Part shown: positions 8,998 through 17,488 of the stretch, piece by piece
How the letters are laid out: the number at the start of each line of letters is the position of its first letter
Numbering within the stretch: the stretch's first letter is position 1
From: Bacteroidales bacterium Bact_13
GTDB lineage: Bacteria > Bacteroidota > Bacteroidia > Bacteroidales > UBA932
Direction: 5' to 3'
NCBI GenBank assembly: GCA_001602845.1
Contig: LUZE01000003.1
Coordinates: 1 to 35,108, forward strand
DNA: 35,108 bases
Notes under the pieces: model-generated
What the model was told of the DNA's origin: nothing
Databases searched by the model: none
Seen by the model: the letters and a program-made list of their open reading frames with translations, nothing else
Program-made: the position numbers and the translations under genes

Positions 8998-11440
8998 TTT
9001 TCCGGTTCTTGGTGCAACGAAAGATGCCCAGGACGATGGCCGCCAGGATCAGCGCGTACATCAGCACCACGCAGGCCGTGGCGATGGCGTCGCCCTTCCG
9101 GACACTGTCCGGGTCGAAGAGGAAGGTGATGTGATGGGTGCCGGCCGGCACGTTCATGGCGCGCAGGGTATAGTTGGCGCGGAAGTGCTCGGCGGGCTGG
9201 CCGTCGATCGATGCCTTCCATCCGTGCGGGTAGTAGATCTCCGAGAAGACGACGGTTCCGGGCTGCGACGAGGTGCAGGTGTAGTCCAGCTGTTTCGGCG
9301 TGCAGGCGATGAGGCGTATCGAGGCGTCATCCGCAACGCCCGGCTCCGGATCCGTGACGAAGCGCTCGAAGGGGCGGTCCACCACGGCCGTCGTGGCCAG
9401 GTCGATCGTGCCGAGGGCGTCGCTTTCGGCATTGGCGCCGTCTACGACCTGTATCTTTTCCACGAACCAGGCGTTGCCCAGTGCGTAGGGGTTGTGTTCC
9501 ACGTGTGCCCCGCCGTCCTCGCCCGGGATGATGAGGTACTTGGCATTCAGCATGCCGATGACCGGCCAGTGCATCGGGGCGAGATGCTCGTCGATCAGGT
9601 CCTGGTAACGGCGCAACTTGGCGGCGTGATATCCGCCGATCGACTTGAGCCGGTACGAGGTGCGCGATTCGTTGAACGTATTCGTCGTCAGGTTCATCAC
9701 GCGGAAGTTCGGGTCGGGATCCTGGAGGATGGCCGTTTCCCAGGGCTGTTCGGCGAAGGTGTTCTGGGAAGACTTGGGCGACTTGAACCAGCTGTCGTTG
9801 AAGTAGCGGCGGTCAACGGGCCACATGTCGGCCAGGACCAGCACGCCGAGGATGGCGACCATCCAGCCGGACTTGATCTTCTTCTCATTGAAGAGGAAGA
9901 GCAGGACGCCCGCTGCCAGGATGAACAGGAAGCTCCGCCATGCATCCGCACGGAGCAGGGCGGCCCGGTCTTCGACCAGCGCGCTGAAGACGGAATCCGG
10001 CAGTTGCGAAGCCAGCCTTGCGTCGCCTGCACCCGTAAAGCTCATCAGCGATCCGCCCAGCAGGGCGATCAGCAGGCACAGCCCGGCGGTGACGCCTCCG
10101 GCGATGAAGATGCCCTTGCGGGCCTTCTCCTTCGGCACGCTGCCATCCATCAGGGCCTTGACGGACAGGAATCCGAGCAGCGGCATCGCAATCTCGGCCA
10201 CGATCAGGATGGACGACACTGCGCGGAATTTGTTGTACATCGGGAAGTAGTTGAAGAACAGCCGCGTGAGTCCCATGAAGTTGCTGCCCCAGGCCAGCAT
10301 CGTGGAGAGCACGGTGGCAGCCAGCAGCGCCCATTTGTAGGGGCCGGGTACAAGCAGGCATCCCAGCAGGAAGAGGAAGCAGACGATGGCGCCCATATAG
10401 ACGTTGCCGGCCGTGAAGGGCTGGTCGCCCCAGTAGAGAGGCGCGCCGGCGCAGAACTCCCGTGCCGTGGACGCCGGCATGCCGAGTTTCACGATAGACT
10501 GGTAGGTGTGCGACTTGTTGCCCAGCGGGTAGTTCGAGGATCCGCCCTTGAATCCCGGAATCAGGAACGAGAACGTCTCGTCAATGCCGTAACTCCACTG
10601 GGTGGCATAGTCAATGTCGAGGCCCGATTCGTTCTGGACGGTTTCGCCTTCCCTGACCAGGTCGGAGTGGCCGCCGCGCATCGTTTCGGCTGCGTATTCG
10701 CGGTTGGCGAAGATATTGGCGCTGCCCGTTCCCAGGCCGATGCCCAGGGACGCAACGAAGATGAGGGTGGCGATGCCGAAGTCTTTCCAGCGTTTTTCAC
10801 GGGCGTGGATCCAGAGCTCCGCCAGGAAGAAGAGCCCGATCATCATGAACAGGTAGTAGGCCATCTGCGGGTGGATGCTGAAGCCCATGGCCGTGAAGAA
10901 CATCGCGAAGATGGCGCCGAGCACGTATTTCTTCCGGTAGATCAGGTAGAATCCGGCGGCCACCAGCGAGATGTAGGAGATGGCGATGGTCTTTCCGCCA
11001 TGTCCTGCTGCGATGATGACGATGAAATAGGACGACAGGGCAATGGCGATTGCTCCGGCAATCGACAGCCAACGGTCCACGCCGAAGCTCCGCATCAGGA
11101 TGAAGAAGCAGATGAAATAGAAGATCAGGATCCAGGCGGGATGGGCGGGGCCCCGGTGCAGGAAGCCCAGGACGGGTGCCAGCAGCCTGTCGGCGCGGTA
11201 CTCTCCGCCGCCGATCTGGTAGGCGGGCATTCCGCTGAACAGGGAGCTGTTCCACCAGGAATGGTCGCCGGTCTGCTGCGTGTAGCGGATGGCTTCCTGG
11301 ACGGCGGACTGGGCGTTGACGTCATCGCCCGACTGCAGCACTTTGCCGCTCAGGACGGGTTTGCAATAGACGAAGGCCAGGACGACGAACAGGACGGCCG
11401 CCACCAGGTAGGCTGCATATTTCTGGAAAAACGTTTTCAT
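8978..11440 (-). CDS. YfhO family membrane protein (GT-C-like)
   Basis: 820 aa, many TM segments; N-terminal 'GKVLQSGDDVNAQSAVQEAIRYTQQTGDHSWWNSSLFSGMPAYQIG' and C-terminal 'VVFSEIYYPHGWKASIDGQPAEHFRANYTLRAMNVPAGTHHITFLFDP' are characteristic of YfhO. Confidence 0.93.
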   Translation of the reverse strand: MKTFFQKYAAYLVAAVLFVVLAFVYCKPVLSGKVLQSGDDVNAQSAVQEAIRYTQQTGDHSWWNSSLFSGMPAYQIGGGEYRADRLLAPVLGFLHRGPAHPAWILIFYFICFFILMRSFGVDRWLSIAGAIAIALSSYFIVIIAAGHGGKTIAISYISLVAAGFYLIYRKKYVLGAIFAMFFTAMGFSIHPQMAYYLFMMIGLFFLAELWIHAREKRWKDFGIATLIFVASLGIGLGTGSANIFANREYAAETMRGGHSDLVREGETVQNESGLDIDYATQWSYGIDETFSFLIPGFKGGSSNYPLGNKSHTYQSIVKLGMPASTAREFCAGAPLYWGDQPFTAGNVYMGAIVCFLFLLGCLLVPGPYKWALLAATVLSTMLAWGSNFMGLTRLFFNYFPMYNKFRAVSSILIVAEIAMPLLGFLSVKALMDGSVPKEKARKGIFIAGGVTAGLCLLIALLGGSLMSFTGAGDARLASQLPDSVFSALVEDRAALLRADAWRSFLFILAAGVLLFLFNEKKIKSGWMVAILGVLVLADMWPVDRRYFNDSWFKSPKSSQNTFAEQPWETAILQDPDPNFRVMNLTTNTFNESRTSYRLKSIGGYHAAKLRRYQDLIDEHLAPMHWPVIGMLNAKYLIIPGEDGGAHVEHNPYALGNAWFVEKIQVVDGANAESDALGTIDLATTAVVDRPFERFVTDPEPGVADDASIRLIACTPKQLDYTCTSSQPGTVVFSEIYYPHGWKASIDGQPAEHFRANYTLRAMNVPAGTHHITFLFDPDSVRKGDAIATACVVLMYALILAAIVLGIFRCTKNRKNAAAAH

Positions 11441-11886
11441 AGGATGTCGATGTTATCGAAGCGGCCGCCCCGCGACAGCGGAACGGACGGCTCCTGCTCG
11501 AAGGCGATGAGGTCTCCGATGCGGTATGAGATATGGCGGGATATGCGCACCACGTGGCCGGTCATGCGCTGCAGTTCGGCCGGGTCGAGTTCCGTGACAG
11601 GGTGGAAGGTTCTTTCCACGACGGTGGCACGGTCAAGATAGGGGGTGAGGGTGCCGTCGACGGTGCAGCCGTACATCAGGATGCCGCCTGCCCAGCTGTT
11701 GAAATAGCGTGAAGCGAATTTCTCTTCGAGGGCTTTCCCCGCCTTCTCGATGCGGAGGCAGCGGGCGCGGCGGGCCAGGGCGCTCTGGCAGTCGTCGGGC
11801 AGGCAGAAGCGGTCGGCATCCCGGACGAGCGTGATGTCGGGTCGGGTGTACCAGCTTCCGTCGGTTCTGACGACCACGATGTCCAT
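11437..11886 (-). CDS. Hypothetical protein, possibly a divergent/truncated fumarylacetoacetate-hydrolase-like domain
   Basis: 149-aa ORF, coupled on both sides (1-bp and 4-bp overlaps). 'RPDITLVRDADRF..PDD' and 'IEKAGKALEEKFASRYFNSW' resemble FAH-family 'KPDTALL...PDF' and 'INRVGKxIEEKFAHRYYD'. Confidence 0.6.
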   Translation of the reverse strand: MDIVVVRTDGSWYTRPDITLVRDADRFCLPDDCQSALARRARCLRIEKAGKALEEKFASRYFNSWAGGILMYGCTVDGTLTPYLDRATVVERTFHPVTELDPAELQRMTGHVVRISRHISYRIGDLIAFEQEPSVPLSRGGRFDNIDIL

Positions 11887-12674
11887 TACAGGGCGAGTTT
11901 AATCTTGGTCAGCTGCTGTTTGGTGTCCAGCGTGAAGTCGCCGTCCATCATCCAGCTGTAGTACGAAGGTTCTTTCCGCAGGACTTCCGCCACCGGCCTG
12001 CCCTTGTGCTTGCCGAAGTTGAACACGGGCACATCCTCATCATTGAGCACGATGCGTCCGGCATAGTCCACGAAGCGGGTCTGGCTGGAGTACTTGGCGA
12101 GGAAGCCCACGTCATTCTGCAGCGGCTCTTCCTCGTCGGCGGCGTAGCGGTCGAGCTGCGCTTCGAGCACCTGGTAGGTGGCCATCGTGTCGGCTTCCGC
12201 GGAGTGGGCGTTGTCGAGGTTCTGTCCGCAGTAGAACTTGTAGGCGGCCTTGAGCGTGCGCTGCTCCTTCTTGTGGAAGATGTTCTGGACGTCGATCAGG
12301 TTGCGTTTGCGGAAATCGAATTCGACGCCGGCGCGCAGGAATTCCTCGGCCAGCAGCGGGATATCGAACTTGTTGGAATTGTATCCGGCGATGTCGCAGC
12401 CCTGCATGAACTGTGCGAGCGACTTGGCGAGCTGCCGGAAAGTCGGTTCGCCGGCCACGTCCGCATCACTGATGCCGTGGACGGCCTGTGCCTCGGGCGG
12501 AATCGGGATGGTGGGATTGATACGCCGGGTCTTGACTTCCACCTTGTTGGGCTCGCCGGGCGCACCGGGCGACACCTTGACGATGGAGATCTCCACGATG
12601 CGGTCGGACGCGACGTTCAATCCTGTGCTCTCGATGTCGAAGAACAGGAGCGGGTTTTTGAGTGCGAGCTGCAT
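11886..12674 (-). CDS. 3'-5' exonuclease / DNA polymerase III epsilon subunit-like
   Basis: 'LLFFDIESTGLNVASDRIVEISIVKV' (ExoI DxE), 'IAGYNSNKFDIPLLAEEF' (ExoII), 'NAHSAEADTMATYQVLEAQL' (ExoIII-like). Confidence 0.93.
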   Translation of the reverse strand: MQLALKNPLLFFDIESTGLNVASDRIVEISIVKVSPGAPGEPNKVEVKTRRINPTIPIPPEAQAVHGISDADVAGEPTFRQLAKSLAQFMQGCDIAGYNSNKFDIPLLAEEFLRAGVEFDFRKRNLIDVQNIFHKKEQRTLKAAYKFYCGQNLDNAHSAEADTMATYQVLEAQLDRYAADEEEPLQNDVGFLAKYSSQTRFVDYAGRIVLNDEDVPVFNFGKHKGRPVAEVLRKEPSYYSWMMDGDFTLDTKQQLTKIKLAL

Positions 12675-12683
12675 GGGAACCCT

Positions 12684-13811
12684 TTATGCGTTGATCATCA
12701 CAGGCATCAGCAGGGCGCGGATGTCTTCGCCGGGACGGGCTTCGTCGGCCGAGACGATGAGGGCGGCGCGTGCCGGGTCCGCCAGCTCCATGCAGATGTT
12801 CTGGTAGGGGAGGTTGCCGAGGATTTCGAGCAGGAACGGCGCCTTGAAGCCGATCTCCATCTCCTGGCCGTCGTACTGGCAGGGCAGCGTCTCGTGGGCG
12901 GACATCGAGAAGCCGAGGTCCTGTGCCGAGATGAGTACCTCGTTGAGGCTGAGTTTCAGGCGGATCTGGTTCGAAATCTGGTTCGAGCAGACGGCGATGC
13001 GCTTGACCACGCCCAGCAGGTCGGCACGGCCGATGACGAGCTTGTTGTTGTTATTCTTCGGAATTACGCTCCGGTATGCCGGATAGTTGCCTTCGATCAG
13101 GCGGCAGACGAGGATGGTGCTGCCGAAGCTGAAATAGGCGTTCTTGTTGTCGTAACGGATGGTAATGTCTTCCTCGGTCCGTGCAAGGATGCTCTTGAGG
13201 ATGGAAGCGGGCTTCTTGTGGAGGATGAAGTTCGACTTCTGCGAGAGCTTGGCGCCGACAAAGCTGTAGCAGATGAGCTTATGGGCGTCGGATGCCACCA
13301 GCGTGGTAACCTCGGGGTCGATGTCGAAGAAGATACCGTTCATCACCGGGCGGAGCTCTTCTTCTGCCGTGGCATAGATGGTATTGTTGATGCCGCTCAG
13401 CAGGGTGGCGGCGGGAATGATCACGCTTTCCGATATTTCACCGATCTGCGGGAGTTCCGGGAAGTCGGCTGCGTCGAAGCACGGGATCTTCGAAGCGCCG
13501 CTGGCCCAGACGATATCCATCACGGAGCTGCCTTCATCCACGCTGAAAGCGAGCGGCTGGTCGGGGAACTCCTTGAGGGAGTCGGTCAGCAGCTTGGCGG
13601 GCACGGCGGTGGCGCCTTCCTGGATGACCTGTGCGATCGGAATGTCGGTCTTGAGCGTGGTTTCACCATCCGAAGCGGTGACCGTAAGGGTGTTGCCTGC
13701 CAGCTGGAAGAGGAAATTTTCCAGGATGGAATTGGTGGGTTTCGGAACGATGACTTTGGAAACGGACATCAGTCCGTTCAGCAGTTCGGAACTGGATACT
13801 GAAAATTTCAT
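12684..13811 (-). CDS. dnaN: DNA polymerase III beta subunit (sliding clamp)
   Basis: 'MKFSVSSSELLNGLMSVSKVIVPKPTNSILENFLFQLAGNTLTVTASDGETTLKT', 'RPVMNGIFFDI', C-terminal 'ALLMPVMINA'. Confidence 0.97.
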   Translation of the reverse strand: MKFSVSSSELLNGLMSVSKVIVPKPTNSILENFLFQLAGNTLTVTASDGETTLKTDIPIAQVIQEGATAVPAKLLTDSLKEFPDQPLAFSVDEGSSVMDIVWASGASKIPCFDAADFPELPQIGEISESVIIPAATLLSGINNTIYATAEEELRPVMNGIFFDIDPEVTTLVASDAHKLICYSFVGAKLSQKSNFILHKKPASILKSILARTEEDITIRYDNKNAYFSFGSTILVCRLIEGNYPAYRSVIPKNNNNKLVIGRADLLGVVKRIAVCSNQISNQIRLKLSLNEVLISAQDLGFSMSAHETLPCQYDGQEMEIGFKAPFLLEILGNLPYQNICMELADPARAALIVSADEARPGEDIRALLMPVMINA

Positions 13812-13879
13812 ATTTGGTATAATTTTTATATTTCTATTACCATCTGTTCGAATTACAAATATAATAAAAATAGCACAAG
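13812..13879. promoter_or_regulatory. AT-rich divergent intergenic region between dnaN (-) and the HtrA-like protease gene (+)
   Basis: 68-bp AT-rich gap between divergent starts. Must hold both promoters unless other promoters lie within genes. Confidence 0.6.
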
Positions 13880-15013
13880 ATGGGTAAAAAAATTCTTTAC
13901 GTACTGCTAATCATCGTAGTATCAGGACTTACGGGGTGTTTTACGGCGCATCGGACCGTGGAGCGCGACCAGCGGGAGCGGGACGAGGCGGCCGGCCTGG
14001 TCGAGTCGGTGTCGGGTGACAAAACGTCAGTTCCCCAGCGCCGTGTCGTTGTGACGAACGTGCCCAGTTTCTCGGATGCGGCCGAAATGGCCGTACAGGC
14101 TGTCGTCTATGTGAAAGTGACGCAGAAGGCCAATTATCAGCAGTCCGGTTCGCTGTTGGACCTGTTGTTCGGTTTCGTCCAGACGCCGCGTGACCAGGTC
14201 GGCCTGGGTTCCGGCGTGATCATCCGTCCGGACGGTTACATCGTGACGAACAACCATGTGGTTGCGGGTGCCGACGTCATCGAGGTGACCCTGGAGAACA
14301 ACCGGGTCTATCCCGCCACGCTGGTGGGGACCGATCCGGCGACGGACATCGCCCTGATCAAGATCGATGCAGATGACCTTCCGACCCTGCCGATCGGCAA
14401 TTCGGATGCCTTGCGGCTGGGCGAGTGGGTGCTGGCAATCGGCAGTCCATACGATCTGCGGTCGACGATCACGGCAGGCATCGTGAGCGCGAAAGGCCGT
14501 TCGATGCCGAATTATGACGGCCAGTATCGTGTGGAGTCGTTCATCCAGACCGATGCGGCCGTGAATCCGGGTAACAGCGGCGGCGCGTTGGTCAACGCTG
14601 CGGGCGAGCTGGTGGGCATCAACACGTCGATCGTCTCCCGCACGGGTTCCTACACGGGCTATTCGTTCGCGGTTCCCGTGGCGATCGTGAGCAAGGTTGT
14701 GGACGATTTCATCCAGTACGGCGCCGTACAGCGGGCGATGCTGGGTGTGGGTATTTCCGACGTGAATGCACAGATTGCAGCGCAGGCGAACCTGACGGAA
14801 ATCGATGGTGTCTATGTGGCGAGCGTCCAGAAGGACGGGCCTGCGTCGAAGGCGGGTGTGCAGGAAGGGGATGTCATCAAGGAGATCAACCTGAATCCGG
14901 TGCACAACAGTGCGGCGCTCCAGGAGCAGCTCAGCCGTCTCCGTCCCGGCGAAAAGGCTGTCGTCACGATCCTCCGCGACGGCAAACAGCACGAAATCAT
15001 CGTCGCGCTCTAA
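13880..15013 (+). CDS. HtrA/DegQ-like trypsin-fold serine protease with one PDZ domain, predicted lipoprotein
   Basis: Lipobox 'VSGLTGC'; catalytic motifs 'IVTNNHVV', 'ATDIALIKI', 'NPGNSGGALVN'; C-terminal PDZ 'GVYVASVQKDGPASKAGVQEGDVIKEIN'. Confidence 0.94.
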   Translation: MGKKILYVLLIIVVSGLTGCFTAHRTVERDQRERDEAAGLVESVSGDKTSVPQRRVVVTNVPSFSDAAEMAVQAVVYVKVTQKANYQQSGSLLDLLFGFVQTPRDQVGLGSGVIIRPDGYIVTNNHVVAGADVIEVTLENNRVYPATLVGTDPATDIALIKIDADDLPTLPIGNSDALRLGEWVLAIGSPYDLRSTITAGIVSAKGRSMPNYDGQYRVESFIQTDAAVNPGNSGGALVNAAGELVGINTSIVSRTGSYTGYSFAVPVAIVSKVVDDFIQYGAVQRAMLGVGISDVNAQIAAQANLTEIDGVYVASVQKDGPASKAGVQEGDVIKEINLNPVHNSAALQEQLSRLRPGEKAVVTILRDGKQHEIIVAL

Positions 15014-15131
15014 CCGGCGCGCCATCGGTCGTCGCTCCGCTAGCGGCTGATGCCGCCTGGAGCACCCGAGCCGAAGGCGAGAGCACGACCGCAGGGAGTA
15101 ACATCCACCCAGAGCGCCAAGCAAGCAAACA
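15014..15131. repeat. Intergenic foldback-rich element A; shares a 26-nt terminal segment (inverted orientation) with element B at 19274-19426
   Basis: 15106-15131 CACCCAGAGCGCCAAGCAAGCAAACA is the reverse complement of 19274-19299 with 24/26 identity. Contains CCGCTAGCGG (15037-15046) and GCGGC-TGAT-GCCGC (15043-15056). Outer left boundary uncertain. Confidence 0.7.
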
Positions 15132-15173
15132 GAAGAGTAATGTGAAACAATCTGAATAATTGTTCGTATAAAT

Positions 15174-15208
15174 AAGTGCCGCGAAAAATTTTTGCGGCAC
15201 TTGATTTT
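15174..15208 (+). terminator. Stem-loop followed by a T-rich run directly upstream of rpoD (terminator or 5' regulatory hairpin)
   Basis: AAGTGCCGC (15174-15182) pairs with GCGGCACTT (15194-15202); the loop GAAAAATTTTT can extend pairing; followed by GATTTTTC. The rpoD ATG is at 15214. Confidence 0.65.
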
Positions 15209-15213
15209 TCTAT

Positions 15214-16074
15214 ATGCGTCAATTAAAGATTACAAAGTCGATCACCAATCGTGAGAGTGCATCGCTTGACAAGTATCTCCAGGAAATCGGCCGGGAAGAA
15301 TTGATTACAGTTGAGGAAGAAGTGGAACTCGCGCAGCGCATCAAGAAGGGCGACCAGACCGCCCTCGATAAGCTGACCCGCGCCAACCTCCGTTTCGTCG
15401 TGTCCGTGGCCAAGCAGTACCAGAACCAGGGCATCAGCCTGCCTGACCTCATCAACGAGGGTAATTTGGGCCTGATCAAGGCCGCCGAAAAATTCGACGA
15501 AACCCGCGGCTTCAAGTTCATTTCCTACGCCGTGTGGTGGATCCGCCAGAGTATCCTCCAGGCACTGGCCGAGCAGAGCCGCATCGTGCGCCTGCCGCTC
15601 AACCAGGTCGGATCGCTCAATAAGATCAATAAGGCCCTCTCGCAGTTCGAGCAGCAGTACGAACGCCAGCCGTCGCCCGACGAACTGGCTGATATGCTTG
15701 AGATTCCCCGCGAGAAAATCGCCGATACCCTCCGCGTCAGCGGCCGCCACGTCTCCGTGGACGCACCGTTCGTGGACGGTGAGGACAATAGCCTGCTCGA
15801 CGTGCTGGTGAACAATGACTCACCGAATGCCGACAAGGGACTGGTCAACGAATCGCTCAACACCGAGATCGAACGCGCCCTCTCCACGCTCACCGAGCGC
15901 GAGCGCGACATCGTGAAGTATTTCTTCGGCATCGGCTGCCAGGAAATGACCCTCGAGGAGATCGGCGAGAAATTCGGCCTTACGCGCGAGCGTGTACGCC
16001 AGATCAAGGAGAAGGCCATCCGCCGGCTCCGCCACAGCGCCCGCAGCAAACTGCTCAAGGGATATCTCGGCTAA
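15214..16074 (+). CDS. rpoD: Primary sigma factor of RNA polymerase (Bacteroidota SigA/RpoD type)
   Basis: '[43 protein letters not shown]', '[41 protein letters not shown]', '[30 protein letters not shown]'. Confidence 0.97.
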   Translation: MRQLKITKSITNRESASLDKYLQEIGREELITVEEEVELAQRIKKGDQTALDKLTRANLRFVVSVAKQYQNQGISLPDLINEGNLGLIKAAEKFDETRGFKFISYAVWWIRQSILQALAEQSRIVRLPLNQVGSLNKINKALSQFEQQYERQPSPDELADMLEIPREKIADTLRVSGRHVSVDAPFVDGEDNSLLDVLVNNDSPNADKGLVNESLNTEIERALSTLTERERDIVKYFFGIGCQEMTLEEIGEKFGLTRERVRQIKEKAIRRLRHSARSKLLKGYLG

Positions 16075-16086
16075 ACCGGTTCGGCT

Positions 16087-17487
16087 ATGGACGGCTTCTG
16101 GGCATCCATCGGAAACGGCATCGCCGCGTTCAGCGACTTTATCTGCGGCTATCCGCTGTTCTTCCTGCTCATCGGCGGGGGACTTTTCTTCCTCGTATAT
16201 TCGAAGTTCGCGCCGCTGCGTTACTATGGCCGTGCCATCGGCGCGCTGCGGGTGAAAGATGACGGGGCGGCGGGACAGATCTCGTCGTTCGAAGCGCTGA
16301 CCAGCGCCATCGCCGCGACGGTCGGCATGGGCAACATCGCCGGCGTGGCGGTCGCCCTGTCGATCGGCGGGCCAGGCGCCATCTTCTGGATGTGGGTGAG
16401 CGCTGTCGTCGGCATGGCGACGAAGTTCTTCGAAGGGACGATCGCCGTGATGTACAAGGGAAAGGACGATGCCGGCGAAACGCAGGGCGGCCCGATGTAC
16501 ATGATCATGCAGGGGCTCGGCCGGAAGTGGAAGCCGCTGGCGGTCTTCTTCTCCATCTTCGGCCTGATCGGCACGCTCTGCGTGATGCAGGCCAACCAGC
16601 TCACTGAATCCGTGACGACGCTCTTTTTCACGGACGCACAGAACACCGTGACGCTCCGCGCCATCATCGGCGTGTGCATCTGCGTCATCGTGTCGGCCGT
16701 GGTCATCGGCGGCATCCGGCGTATCTCGAAGATCGCCACGAAGCTTGTCCCGACCATGGTTGCGCTGTATTTCATTCTGGTGCTCTACATTCTGATCCGG
16801 CACATCGGCCTGGTTCCGGGCGTGTTCCGCGATATCTTCGTGGGAGCCTTCACGCCCCGCGGCGCGCTGGGCGGTGGCATCGGCTCGATCGTGATGATCG
16901 CCCTGACGGGTGTCCGCCGGGCCGCGCTGGTCAACGAGGCCGGCGTGGGTACCGCCTCGATGATGCATGGCGCCTCGAAGAACAACGAGCCTGTCCGTGA
17001 GGGACTTGTGGCGATGATCGGCCCGTCCATCGACTCGGGCCTGGTGTGCACGCTCACGGCGCTGGCCATCCTCATCGGCGCGACCCTCAATCCGGCCATC
17101 ATGCCGGAAGCCTCGGGCATGGGCTCGATGGAGGGCCTCAAGCTCGCCCTGAACGCTTTCAGTGCCGCCATCCCCGGAGTAGGGAACTACCTGCTCTTCG
17201 TGATGGTGATCCTGTTCGCCTTCAGCACGATGTTCTCGTATTCCTACTATGGACAGAAATGTACCGGCTTCCTGTTCGGCGCCCGGTACGCCAAATACTA
17301 TAATTACTTTTTCCTGGCGATGCTCGTGGTAGCCGCCATCATCCCGCTCAAGGTGGCCGTCAGCCTGATCGACGCCGCCTACGCGCTGATGGCTTTCCCC
17401 ACTATGTTCACGCTCTTCTGCCTGGCGCCCAAGGCCCGCAAGGAGATGGACCGTTATTTCGCTCGCGATACCCAAAAGAAACAATAA
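16087..17487 (+). CDS. Alanine/glycine:cation symporter family (AGCS) protein
   Basis: 'FEALTSAIAATVGMGNIAGVAVALSIGGPGAIFWMWVSAVVGMATKFFEGTIAVMYK', 'NEAGVGTASMMHGASKNNEPVREGLVAMIGPSIDS'. Confidence 0.95.
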   Translation: MDGFWASIGNGIAAFSDFICGYPLFFLLIGGGLFFLVYSKFAPLRYYGRAIGALRVKDDGAAGQISSFEALTSAIAATVGMGNIAGVAVALSIGGPGAIFWMWVSAVVGMATKFFEGTIAVMYKGKDDAGETQGGPMYMIMQGLGRKWKPLAVFFSIFGLIGTLCVMQANQLTESVTTLFFTDAQNTVTLRAIIGVCICVIVSAVVIGGIRRISKIATKLVPTMVALYFILVLYILIRHIGLVPGVFRDIFVGAFTPRGALGGGIGSIVMIALTGVRRAALVNEAGVGTASMMHGASKNNEPVREGLVAMIGPSIDSGLVCTLTALAILIGATLNPAIMPEASGMGSMEGLKLALNAFSAAIPGVGNYLLFVMVILFAFSTMFSYSYYGQKCTGFLFGARYAKYYNYFFLAMLVVAAIIPLKVAVSLIDAAYALMAFPTMFTLFCLAPKARKEMDRYFARDTQKKQ

Positions 17488-17488
17488 G

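Noticed and set aside
8969-11641. 890-aa plus-strand ORF
   Set aside because: Antisense shadow of YfhO; low-complexity H/Q/E/D/G/R-rich translation with no domain.
12006-13802. 598-aa plus-strand ORF
   Set aside because: Antisense to dnaN and the exonuclease gene, both clearly real.
15014-15131. CRISPR array or tRNA in the palindrome-rich gap
   Set aside because: No regularly spaced direct repeats with spacers and no cloverleaf/T-arm sequence; the palindromes fit a dispersed foldback repeat better.
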